NCBI RefSeq assembly: GCF_003752155.1
Contig: NZ_RJVG01000001.1
Span: forward strand, 186,001-250,000
Source of the DNA: Mobilisporobacter senegalensis
GTDB taxonomy: Bacteria; Bacillota; Clostridia; Lachnospirales; Lachnospiraceae
DNA length: 64,000 nucleotides
Reading direction: 5' to 3'
Below, in pieces: positions 17,585 through 25,914 of the stretch. The notes beneath the pieces are model-generated. The model ran no database searches. It had not been told where the DNA came from and worked only from the letters and a program-made list of their open reading frames with translations. A program made the translations under genes and the position numbers. Within the stretch, counting starts at the first letter, position 1. The number at the start of each line of letters is the position of its first letter.

Positions 17585-19081
17585 TTAGATAAAGTCCAAT
17601 AGTGTATTTTTAACAATCTTAGAAGCTGCATTCAGTGATGCATTATAAATTGTTTCTGCAGCAGTGTAATTAATAATGACTTCAGCCAGGTCAGCATCTT
17701 CATTGTTAGACATAAGCTCTTTTGAATCTACCAGTTGACTGTCCAGTCTGCTCTCTGTCAATTGCAATCTCACATAACGGCTGCCCGCATCTGCAATTAC
17801 GATACTGACTTTTTCCTGATATTTCTCAGTTTCTGTAAGTCCTGCTCCGAATTTATCCTGAAGAATACTATTCTTCAATACAAGTTCTGTATCAAGTTGT
17901 TCTTTCAATTTGTTTAAAACTACTTTTTCTTCCTCTGTTGTATGTGGGCTTTTTAAAAGTTTTTCAACTTCTTCGATTTTTCCCTCTGTAATTGTTACAT
18001 CCTCAACTGCAGCCAAAACTTCATCGATTTCCCTGCCTATAGAATGGGAAATTGCATCTTTTCCCTGAGTATTGATTGTCAGTTTCTGATTAAATGTTAT
18101 CTCATATTGAATCTTTTGATCTTCAAACTTATAATTTGTTCCCGGATCCGGAGGCACTGCCTTGGTATCAACAGTCGTGCATGTGAAATAATGTTCCGGT
18201 CTTAAATCGCCTTTTTCAAAATTAGTCTTATCATAAGTAATCTTTATATCACCGGTTTGATTGAGCCTCATGGCATTATATACATCTTTACCAAGTATTA
18301 ATTCCCCAGTTTCAGGAATAAAATTCACTGCACCAGCAGCCGGTGAATATGCCGTATCTGAATCTGTAACAGATACAACATTAGGTGTTACTGCTACTGG
18401 ATCTCCCGTAACAGGATCTTTATATGATATGGTTGGTACCGTAGTATCAAGTTGATCATAGGATAACCGAATACGATAACTTTCTACAACATTAGGTGCT
18501 GTTGCAAAATCATTTACAGTAGAAGTCCCTGCATTATAATCGGATATCTTATAAGAACCAGCTACTGTTGTTACTGTTTCAATGGCTGTTCCAGAAAAGC
18601 TTTCTGCAATCGAATATCTGGTATCCAAGGATTCTTCATTAAAAATCAGGCTCGTATTTGTTTTATATCCGGTAAATACATATCTTCCTGCATAATTCGT
18701 ATTCCCTTCCTGATATATCTGGGATTTCATTTCCTGAAGATTCTTTACGATACTATCTCTATCGCTTTTACTTAGGGTATCATTGGCTCCCTGATTAAAC
18801 TGTGTATGAATATTAGTAAGTATGGAATTGATGTTTTTTAAGGCACTTTCTGTTACTTCCATCCATGACATGGCATCCGGTATATTTTTATTATAATATT
18901 GATCTATTTCTGCCACTGTCGTCCTTAGTTTTAATGCTCTGACCGCTACTATCGGATCATCAGATGGTTTCTGAATCTTTTTCCCAGTAGAGTATTGCTG
19001 ATCCAAATAATTCAATCTGTTCTTATTTTTGTTAATATTACTTAATGAATTATTGGTCATCATTTTATTTGTGATTCTCAA
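17585..19081 (-). CDS. flgL: FlgL, hook-filament junction protein 3
   Basis: Junction protein between hook and filament, 498 residues, distinctly longer than the ~300 of B. subtilis FlgL. The flagellin-like N-terminus (RITNKMMTNNSLSNINKNKNRLNYLDQQYSTGKKIQKPSDDP) and C-terminus (EDADLAEVIINYTAAETIYNASLNAASKIV) are canonical. The extra length is a central insertion of about 180 residues (about 165-345) rich in Thr/Val/Pro. The start is TTG at 19081, 8 bases behind GGAGG. Part of the flgM-flgN-flgK-flgK-flgL-fliW-csrA operon. Confidence 0.93.
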   Translation of the reverse strand: MRITNKMMTNNSLSNINKNKNRLNYLDQQYSTGKKIQKPSDDPIVAVRALKLRTTVAEIDQYYNKNIPDAMSWMEVTESALKNINSILTNIHTQFNQGANDTLSKSDRDSIVKNLQEMKSQIYQEGNTNYAGRYVFTGYKTNTSLIFNEESLDTRYSIAESFSGTAIETVTTVAGSYKISDYNAGTSTVNDFATAPNVVESYRIRLSYDQLDTTVPTISYKDPVTGDPVAVTPNVVSVTDSDTAYSPAAGAVNFIPETGELILGKDVYNAMRLNQTGDIKITYDKTNFEKGDLRPEHYFTCTTVDTKAVPPDPGTNYKFEDQKIQYEITFNQKLTINTQGKDAISHSIGREIDEVLAAVEDVTITEGKIEEVEKLLKSPHTTEEEKVVLNKLKEQLDTELVLKNSILQDKFGAGLTETEKYQEKVSIVIADAGSRYVRLQLTESRLDSQLVDSKELMSNNEDADLAEVIINYTAAETIYNASLNAASKIVKNTLLDFI

Positions 19082-19096
19082 GATTCATACCTCCTT

Positions 19097-20965
19097 TTAT
19101 ACACCCATCTCATTAATTAATTTATCAAGGACTTCGTCCATTACTGATATAACCTTTGCTGATAAATTATACGCATTTTGGAATTTTACTAAATTCATAG
19201 CTTCTTCATCTTCATCCACACCACTGACAGATAATCTTTGATTGGCGATAGACGCTAATATATTCTGCTGACTTTCTGAGAAGCTCTTTGCTTTCCTGGT
19301 ATCAACACCAATTTCATCAAACAATGTTTGGATAAATGCAGCAGGTTGTCCTTGCTTAAACATGCCTGTTTTAGATTTTAATGCGATCAAATCTAAAACT
19401 ACTTTGTTCCCTTCCACACCCTGTGACACATCTGAAGAAGCAGCAAAGCGAGAAGGATCTTCTGCCACTTCTTTGGTGACTGTAAAATTAGCTGCTGTAA
19501 TCTGATAATAGTTTCCTCTATAACTCAAAGTATTTCCATCTGCATCTACTACTGTATAAGATTCACCGTAGGAGGAAAATACGCTTGGATTTTCTTCTAA
19601 TATAAAATTCTCTCCCGTTACGATATTAGTACCATTGAAATAGTCAAGGCCTTTGTTTCCGTATAAATCTTCACCGGTATTGTGAACTTTATTAAATTCT
19701 GCAGCAAAAGTACGCACAAACTCATTTAACTTAGACATATAATATGGAATGCCTTTGTAATTAATGCTTTCACCTACTCGTACACTTTCTCCCACAGCAT
19801 CTTTGGTTAATTCATCTTTTAAGTCAAATTCGTACACTAGATTACCAGACGCATCTTTTCTTGCAGTGAATCCCACATATTCATATTCTCTATTCCCTAC
19901 GGTGATCACACCTGTTCCAGGAATATTTAATTTATTTATGTCATTGACGAAAGCATTATTCATAATTAATTTTTTGCTGCCGGCAATATTCGCGAAATCT
20001 CCATCACCATCTACAACTGTAGAACCTGTGACTCCGGTGCCTCTTAAATTCTCATTATTATTACCATCTCTGACTTCGATCAATGCCTTTAATGTTCCGC
20101 CAAGCGTCTGACTCAGGGCATTGAAATCCTGACCAGTTGTCCATTGAATATCATACAGGCCTTCTATGTCATTCATATTCATCTTTTGCTCTCTTGGCAC
20201 TACCTGCAAGGTATTATAATAATCTGTATCCACTAATGTATGATTATCTAATTTCACCACGAAGGAATTTACACCAAAAGCTTCACCAACTTGTGTTTCT
20301 GTCACAGAAATGGATGCAATCTGGGATAGTTCATCTAATAATAAATTTCTCTGATCCCTTAGATCATTGGCATGTTTACCACTTACCTCAATCATATTGA
20401 TCTGCTTTGTTACAGTTGCAATTTGATCCGCTAAAGAATTAATTTTATCTACCTGATTCTTTATCTCAAAATTGGCTTCTTCCTGAATTGACGCAATATT
20501 AGTATTTAACTGATTAAAATATTCTGCCATACTGAGAGCATAATTATTTGCTTGAGTTCTGGTATCTAAACTTGAAACATTCTTTGATAATTCCTGCAAA
20601 CTATCAAAGAAAGAATTAAAAGTTTTATGGAAGCCATCTAAAGTAAGTTCATTAAAGAAATTCTCTATCTCAGTAGTATAATGATATTTTGCTGAATATT
20701 CCCCTCCGATGGCATTGTTATTTCTATATTTAATATCATAATAAAGGTCTCTATCCTGAACGATGTCAATGATATTGACACCTGTACCAACCATACCATG
20801 AGTACCATGAACAGATAGTGCCTGACCCGCTTTTTGAATTGCTCTTTGTCTTGAGTAACCATCGGTTCCTGCGTTTGCAATATTATGTCCTGTGGTATTA
20901 AGTTGTGCCTGATATGTATAAAGACCTGTAACACCTATATTAAGTCCAAAAAATGTTGATCCCAT
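19097..20965 (-). CDS. flgK: FlgK, hook-filament junction protein 1 (copy nearer flgL)
   Basis: A 622-residue junction protein. The N-terminal rod/hook motif MGSTFFGLNIGVTGLYTYQAQLNTTGHNIANAGTDGYSRQ and C-terminal SVSGVDEDEEAMNLVKFQNAYNLSAKVI are typical of FlgK; the latter is the flg_bbr_C type ending. A second FlgK-like gene lies immediately upstream (20990-22804), so which is the main junction protein cannot be told. ATG 20965 follows GAGGTGA. flgL starts 16 bases after its stop. Confidence 0.92.
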   Translation of the reverse strand: MGSTFFGLNIGVTGLYTYQAQLNTTGHNIANAGTDGYSRQRAIQKAGQALSVHGTHGMVGTGVNIIDIVQDRDLYYDIKYRNNNAIGGEYSAKYHYTTEIENFFNELTLDGFHKTFNSFFDSLQELSKNVSSLDTRTQANNYALSMAEYFNQLNTNIASIQEEANFEIKNQVDKINSLADQIATVTKQINMIEVSGKHANDLRDQRNLLLDELSQIASISVTETQVGEAFGVNSFVVKLDNHTLVDTDYYNTLQVVPREQKMNMNDIEGLYDIQWTTGQDFNALSQTLGGTLKALIEVRDGNNNENLRGTGVTGSTVVDGDGDFANIAGSKKLIMNNAFVNDINKLNIPGTGVITVGNREYEYVGFTARKDASGNLVYEFDLKDELTKDAVGESVRVGESINYKGIPYYMSKLNEFVRTFAAEFNKVHNTGEDLYGNKGLDYFNGTNIVTGENFILEENPSVFSSYGESYTVVDADGNTLSYRGNYYQITAANFTVTKEVAEDPSRFAASSDVSQGVEGNKVVLDLIALKSKTGMFKQGQPAAFIQTLFDEIGVDTRKAKSFSESQQNILASIANQRLSVSGVDEDEEAMNLVKFQNAYNLSAKVISVMDEVLDKLINEMGV

Positions 20966-20989
20966 TTATCTCACCTCTTTTATCCTTTG

Positions 20990-22804
20990 CTATAGCCTCA
21001 TAATAATGTGTTCCAGCATCTCGCTTATTACATTCACATATCTTGAAGCTGCGTTATATGCATGTTGAAAACGTAACATGTTCGCCAGTTCCTCGTCAGA
21101 TGATACTCCCATAATATTCTGCCTGTCCGTATCAAGAGAATTTACTGCAAATTCCTGGTTTTCTGTAATATTTTTTAGTGTATAACCACGATTGGATAAT
21201 TCACCAATAAATTCTGTATAATACGTTGTAAATGTGTTATGGGTAGAATTATTAGGACCCAGCGTTGCAAATGATTGGTTCCATAAATTTATAAGTTTTT
21301 CTACCGCCTTATTATCATAAGCTGCGGGAGTCTTAGCATTACTTAGTGGTAAAATTGAATAATTCTGCATTACCTTTTTATTTACCTCAATTTCACCTAA
21401 AGTAAAGAGTGAATAATTATTATCCGGGTCTTCTTCATTGTAGATATATATTTCTTTTGTCTCTGTCTGATATATAATATTTAATGGATCTGTGTCATCT
21501 AATACTATCTTATCTCCATTTTCATCTAATACATATACTGTTGCAGTAGTAACCGTATATCGATCCATTCCCTTTCGGTTAAACATTGCCTCCCCTTTGG
21601 TATGGTTCTCATCCTGGCCAACTGGCGCATTCTCTTCATCAAGAATCTTGATTTTGGAATCTCCTGTTAAAACCTTGCCATCCGGTAATGTTACATCAGC
21701 AGCCAATATAGCACCTTTGTTTGGTGCAAACACATCATTGATCGCGGTAACAAGGCCATGAATCAATTGATCAAACTGGGCTTGAATCGTTCTCATAACA
21801 GACGCTTCTATCATAGTATTATATTCTTTTACACCTATTTGGTAAGCTTCTTCTGTAGGGTAAGCTTCTCTAACAGGTATATCTGTATAATTGGCAGAAT
21901 CAGAACCTCTTGCAACTAAAAGTCCTTTTAATGATCCAATGTCTGTATTATATTCTGCCGACGGCACTCTATCAAAATTGAATACATCTGTATCCGTACT
22001 TTTCCAGATTGGTTTTAGCATCTGAGAAGTTTCACTTTCTTTTTTTAATCCCATCTCAAACACTGTAGTATCATTCACAAATGGAACGCCTTCTGCTGAT
22101 ATATTAACCATTCCCTGTGCGTCTTCTTTATAAGTAATGTCAATTAATCCACCCAGTTCATCTAAACAATTATTCCTTGCATCACGTAAATCGTTCGCTC
22201 TTTCTTGTCCAGATGCTTCATAACTGCGGATCTTAACATTTAAATCTCTGATTTCTTTCCCTAGTTGATTAATACGGTTGACTTTATCTGTCAGCTGAAT
22301 GTTTAAATTGATCTGATAGGATTGCAATTGTTCATATATTGTCTCTGCTCTTTCAATAAAACTTTCCGCATTCTTGGCAAATGTCGTTCTTGTTACAATA
22401 CTATCTGGCTCTTTCGCCAATTCTTGTATTGAATTCCATAAATCATTCAAAGGTTTTTGGAAAGTTACACCTTCTAATTCACCAAAGATATCTTCTATTT
22501 CCTGTACTGCTTTATATTGAGATTCATAGTAGCCCTGTCTTCCAAATTCCAAACGGTATCTTTGATCAAAAAAACGGTCTCTGACTTGTTTTACTACTTC
22601 TGTAGCTGTTCCAAGACCTATCTGGTTGGTATAGTTGGCTGCCTGGCCAATATTTTCATAGCCCCAGTCTTTTATAATTACTTGTTGCCTGACATAACCT
22701 GCGGTGTTGACATTGGTAAGGTTATGTGCAGTTGTGTTTAAAGCATTCTGGCTTACATTAAGCCCAGAGATGCCTGTATACATACTTGTCATCAGATTTG
22801 CCAC
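20990..22804 (-). CDS. flgK: FlgK paralogue, hook-filament junction protein 1
   Basis: A 604-residue second FlgK. It opens MTSMYTGISGLNVSQNALNTTAHNLTNVNTAGYVRQ and ends MGVSSDEELANMLRFQHAYNAASRYVNVISEML, the same terminal architecture as its neighbour, but the sequences differ widely in between, so the duplication is old. The start is GTG 22804 (AGGTGA 6 bases upstream); an in-frame ATG four codons later is an alternative. flgN ends 21 bases upstream. Confidence 0.9.
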   Translation of the reverse strand: MANLMTSMYTGISGLNVSQNALNTTAHNLTNVNTAGYVRQQVIIKDWGYENIGQAANYTNQIGLGTATEVVKQVRDRFFDQRYRLEFGRQGYYESQYKAVQEIEDIFGELEGVTFQKPLNDLWNSIQELAKEPDSIVTRTTFAKNAESFIERAETIYEQLQSYQINLNIQLTDKVNRINQLGKEIRDLNVKIRSYEASGQERANDLRDARNNCLDELGGLIDITYKEDAQGMVNISAEGVPFVNDTTVFEMGLKKESETSQMLKPIWKSTDTDVFNFDRVPSAEYNTDIGSLKGLLVARGSDSANYTDIPVREAYPTEEAYQIGVKEYNTMIEASVMRTIQAQFDQLIHGLVTAINDVFAPNKGAILAADVTLPDGKVLTGDSKIKILDEENAPVGQDENHTKGEAMFNRKGMDRYTVTTATVYVLDENGDKIVLDDTDPLNIIYQTETKEIYIYNEEDPDNNYSLFTLGEIEVNKKVMQNYSILPLSNAKTPAAYDNKAVEKLINLWNQSFATLGPNNSTHNTFTTYYTEFIGELSNRGYTLKNITENQEFAVNSLDTDRQNIMGVSSDEELANMLRFQHAYNAASRYVNVISEMLEHIIMRL

Positions 22805-22825
22805 TGTTTATCACCTAGCCTTTTC

Positions 22826-23341
22826 TTACTGCTTCGCATCAAACATTCCTCTTCCATTGGTAGAATCATAGACTGATGCTGCGCCTTTAGTATAGTTGTT
22901 ATTCCCTGGTGACATCCGTGTACTCTGAATAAAATTCATATTGAATTCTATCATCTCAAGGGATTGTTCTATTAACGATTTGTTATGATTATTAATCTCC
23001 ATCAACCTGTGGATGGCCTTTTTAAGATTATCATGAATTATAGAAAGTTCTTTTTGTTCTTTCGGTTGTTTTTCTAAAAACTTTATGATTGTTTGAATAT
23101 TAAGGACACTTGGATCTCTGCTGATCACTGTCCCAATGTTTGTAATTGTTTCTTCCCGTTTTTTCTCAAGAGTATTCACTTTCTCCACTGCATGCTGCTC
23201 TTTTTCAGTAATCTCCTGTAAAGATCCAAGATCATTTTTAATAATTATCCTGGTCTTCTCTTCTGCAATCGGGATCAAACTTTCATAAAGTTCCTGTTCC
23301 TGCTTTAATATAATAATTAGTTCTTCAATTAAACTTGCCAA
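22826..23341 (-). CDS. flgN: FlgN, export chaperone for FlgK and FlgL
   Basis: A 171-residue helical protein of the FlgN family: an N-terminal LIEELIIILKQEQELYESLIPIAEEKTRIII pattern, a coiled-coil middle and a disordered C-tail. It chaperones hook-filament junction proteins, and its gene stands between flgM and the flgK genes as usual. The start is TTG 23341 behind GAGG. Small gap (23 bases) to flgM. Confidence 0.9.
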   Translation of the reverse strand: MASLIEELIIILKQEQELYESLIPIAEEKTRIIIKNDLGSLQEITEKEQHAVEKVNTLEKKREETITNIGTVISRDPSVLNIQTIIKFLEKQPKEQKELSIIHDNLKKAIHRLMEINNHNKSLIEQSLEMIEFNMNFIQSTRMSPGNNNYTKGAASVYDSTNGRGMFDAKQ

Positions 23342-23364
23342 TCGTTAAACCTCACTTTGCCCAG

Positions 23365-23643
23365 TTATGCTTTTGTATCAAAATATCTCTCAACCAGCAT
23401 ATCTGCAACTTCTTCTGAATCAAAACTATAAGTTCCTGTAGCAATACGATTCTTAATATCGTTCACTAAATCTTCTCTCACATCTGGTTTTGTAGCAACT
23501 GCCTGCTTTGCAAACTGATAATTCTTACCTACTTCAGAAATCTCATATTTATCAGCCGCACTTGCCTTTTCTGATCTGGTTGTCTTATTCGTACTCGTTG
23601 CTTGATATAATTGACTCACTTTATTGATCGCATCAATTCTCAT
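23365..23643 (-). CDS. flgM: FlgM, anti-sigma-28 factor
   Basis: A 92-residue, largely disordered protein holding sigma-28 inactive until the hook is complete. MRIDAINKVSQLYQ is a typical start; the C-terminal sigma-binding segment RIATGTYSFDSEEVADMLVERYF matches the family. I place the start at ATG 23643, 8 bases behind AGGTGG; an upstream in-frame GTG (23655) overlaps the ribosome binding site. It is the first gene of a seven-gene operon with its own sigma-28 promoter, so the factor's inhibitor is made under the factor's control. Confidence 0.93.
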   Translation of the reverse strand: MRIDAINKVSQLYQATSTNKTTRSEKASAADKYEISEVGKNYQFAKQAVATKPDVREDLVNDIKNRIATGTYSFDSEEVADMLVERYFDTKA

Positions 23644-23740
23644 CTCATTCACCACCTATAATAATTTACTAATTGTTATGTATTAAAATATTATGTACTA
23701 ACTATCCTTAAATTAGTATATTAACATTCCTATAATTTAT

Positions 23741-23767
23741 TTATCGGACATTTTCTGGAATTCTTTA
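23741..23767 (-). promoter_or_regulatory. sigma-28 promoter of the flgM operon
   Basis: Leftward -35 TAAA (23764-23767), 16 bases, -10 CCGATAA (23741-23747). The match is as good as for hag. It drives flgM, flgN, flgK, flgK, flgL, fliW and csrA. Confidence 0.88.
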
Positions 23768-23783
23768 GAGGGATTCCAGAAAA
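23751..23783. repeat. inverted repeat over the flgM -35 region
   Basis: Arms of 11 bases (23751-23761 and 23773-23783) surround the -35 element of the flgM promoter. It could be an operator for a flagellar regulator or a second hairpin protecting the promoter from read-through of the upstream gene. Confidence 0.45.
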
Positions 23784-23787
23784 AATT

Positions 23788-23825
23788 AAAGAGTGAAAAA
23801 TCCCATGGAAAATTTCACTCTTTTT
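23788..23825 (-). terminator. terminator after the flavodiiron protein gene
   Basis: An 11-base perfect stem (23788-23798 with 23813-23823) lies 26 bases after the flavodiiron protein stop. In the leftward direction it is followed by TTTAATTTTTT (interrupted T-run). Confidence 0.8.
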
Positions 23826-23850
23826 GTATCTTAATTAATTATTTTTTCAT

Positions 23851-25020
23851 TTAAAACTGTGCAACCTTAGCTTCTATTTCCCTTAATTGTTCTTTGGACG
23901 GAACATAATTAATCTTTATTGGTTCTAATATGATTTCATACCCTAAGTTTGCTAATTCATCATTAATCAAACCGACACTTTGACCGCCCCAGCCATAAGA
24001 TCCAAATGCAAATGCCTTACGTTTATCTCCTTTAGGTGTCAGACCCCTTAAATAAGTCAGGAATGCTGCTACTGACGGTAACATATTATTATTCAGTGTA
24101 GAAGATCCAACTGCAATATATTTCGCCTTTAATAACATTGTCATAACATCCGAAATATGGTTTACTTTCAAATCACACAGCTGAGCAGTAATGCCTCTTT
24201 TTGCAAAGCCCTCTACTATTGATAACGCCATACTTTCCGTTGAATGCCACATAGAATCGTAAATAACTACAGCTTCTTCATTGGTTTCTTCACTGGTATA
24301 TTCTTCGTAAGCTTTCAATATCTCTTTTATATGACTTCTCCAGATAACACCATGACTTGGCGCAATCATATCAATATCTAATCCTTTTGTGGCCTCCAAA
24401 GCTTTCTGAGCCTGAGCTCTATACAGCATTAATATATTTGCATAATATTTTTTTGCTTCTTCTAACGCAATGGAAAGATCTACTTCATCGTCAAAGCATT
24501 TACTTGTAGCATAATGCTGGCCATATGCATCATTTGAAAATAAAATCTTTTCTTCAGGACAATAAGTAATCATATTATCCGGCCAGTGAAGCATAGGTGT
24601 CTGCACAAACGACAAGGTTCTTTTTCCTAAGGACAATGTTTCTCCCGGTTTTACTCCCAAATAATTATACCCTTCACCATAATGAGCTTTTAATCCCTTT
24701 AAGCCACTAGGAGCTGAGGTCACAATTGTTGCATTTTTAGCGACCTCCATAACTGCAGGTATTGCACCTGAGTGATCCATTTCCACGTGATTAGAAACTA
24801 AATAATCAATTTTTGCCGGGTCAATAATTTCTGCTATTCTATCTAATAAATCCTCTGCAAATCCTGCTTTTACAGCATCTATTAATGTTATCTTTTCATC
24901 AATAATTAAATATGCATTATAAGTGATACCTCTATTCGTGCTATATCCATGAAAACTTCTGGCATTCCAATCAACAGAACCTACTGAATAAATACCTTTT
25001 TTTAATTCTACAACCTTCAT
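23851..25020 (-). CDS. FprA-type flavodiiron protein
   Basis: A cytoplasmic 389-residue enzyme reducing O2 to water (or NO to N2O), a standard oxygen defence of strict anaerobes. Residues 1-245 are a metallo-beta-lactamase-like di-iron domain with NHVEMDHSGA (HxExD near residue 80), later MLHWPDN and PSHGVIWR supplying further ligands. Residues 255-389 are a flavodoxin domain (VVIYDSMWHSTESMA for FMN phosphate). No C-terminal rubredoxin is fused, so a separate donor is needed. A consensus sigma-A promoter and a clear terminator make it monocistronic. Confidence 0.93.
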   Translation of the reverse strand: MKVVELKKGIYSVGSVDWNARSFHGYSTNRGITYNAYLIIDEKITLIDAVKAGFAEDLLDRIAEIIDPAKIDYLVSNHVEMDHSGAIPAVMEVAKNATIVTSAPSGLKGLKAHYGEGYNYLGVKPGETLSLGKRTLSFVQTPMLHWPDNMITYCPEEKILFSNDAYGQHYATSKCFDDEVDLSIALEEAKKYYANILMLYRAQAQKALEATKGLDIDMIAPSHGVIWRSHIKEILKAYEEYTSEETNEEAVVIYDSMWHSTESMALSIVEGFAKRGITAQLCDLKVNHISDVMTMLLKAKYIAVGSSTLNNNMLPSVAAFLTYLRGLTPKGDKRKAFAFGSYGWGGQSVGLINDELANLGYEIILEPIKINYVPSKEQLREIEAKVAQF

Positions 25021-25115
25021 TCTTGCTCCTCCTTTAGTAATTTATATTATTATAATATTTTAAATTAATCATTATGAAATATATAGTTTAACCTATTATA
25101 GGATTAATTACTGTT

Positions 25116-25144
25116 ATTATATTTCCTTAGTATAGCCTTGTCAA
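25116..25144 (-). promoter_or_regulatory. sigma-A promoter of the flavodiiron protein gene
   Basis: Leftward TTGACA (25139-25144), 17 bases, TATAAT (25116-25121): an exact consensus. It lies 96 bases upstream of the start codon. Confidence 0.88.
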
Positions 25145-25266
25145 TTGCCACTTCTTAAATATAAACAATGACACGAATTATATTATACTATATTTTGGGG
25201 AATCCATGTATATATTTTGTAATTCCAATAAGAATGTATGTTTGTATAAAACTAGATAAATTTATA

Positions 25267-25865
25267 AGAATATGATATACTATCCACGATAAGCAGATTA
25301 GTCCATAATGACCAAGGTATTTTCCATGCTTGCATGGTAAAATATCCTGGTTATTATGGATAAGTGCAACGTGAGCGAGAAAACCCAGTTTTTGAGCTCC
25401 TAATCTGCATTTAGGATTCGTCCATAAAGACAACGCTTTTCCATGCTTTCATGGTAAATATTATTTTACGAATCCAAAAAAATCATGGTATAATATCCAC
25501 GATAGGCAGATTAGTCCATAATGACCAAGGTATTTTCCATGCTTGCATGGTAAAATATCCTGGTTATTATGGATAAGTGCAACGCGAGCGAGAAAACGCA
25601 GTTTTTGAGCTCCTAATCTGCATTTAGGATTCGTCCATAAGGGCAAGGCTTTTCCATGCTTGCATGGTAAAATATCCTGGTTATTATGGATAAGTGCAAC
25701 GCGAGGGAGAAAACCCAGTTTTTGAGCTCCTAATCTGCATTTAGGATTCGTCCATAAGGGCAAGGCTTTTCCATGCTTGCATGGTAAAATATCCTGGTTA
25801 TTATGGATAAGTGCAACGCGAGGGAGAAAACCCAGTTTTTGAGCTCCTAATCTGCATTTAGGATT
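25267..25865. repeat. promoter/hairpin repeat array upstream of the topoisomerase genes
   Basis: Two blocks share the same beginning (tatccacgat followed by a GCAGATTAG box) at 25281 and 25494, 213 bases apart. In the second block a unit repeats with a period of exactly 117 bases (equivalent points 25556, 25673, 25790); the first block has one full unit and a decayed second one. The first unit of each block holds a near-perfect 27-pair hairpin (25303-25359 and 25516-25572) closed by CCATGC-TT-GCATGG, and each unit ends with CTAATCTGC, complementary to the GCAGATTAG box. A -10-like hexamer starts each block. Because 117 is divisible by three, long but meaningless reading frames with 39-residue repeats appear on the minus strand. 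Confidence 0.85.
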
Positions 25866-25873
25866 GGTATAAT
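25865..25873 (+). promoter_or_regulatory. extended -10 promoter nearest parE
   Basis: TGGTATAAT (extended -10) lies 42 bases before the parE start, with no good -35 at 17 bases. The same nonamer occurs at 25486-25494, and TGATATACT at 25273-25281, each at the start of a repeat block, so up to three tandem start sites may feed this operon. Confidence 0.6.
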
Positions 25874-25914
25874 ACAAAACAAAAAGTAACTAATGAGAAA
25901 GGAATATTTACAAT

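Noticed and set aside
25267-25865. CRISPR-like array
   Set aside because: Repeats are contiguous, 117 bases long, with internal hairpins and no unique spacers; no cas genes nearby.
25188-25877. Two minus-strand reading frames with 39-residue repeats
   Set aside because: They are translations of the 117-base hairpin repeat; the period divisible by three keeps the frame open. No ribosome binding site, and the inverted repeats explain the conservation.
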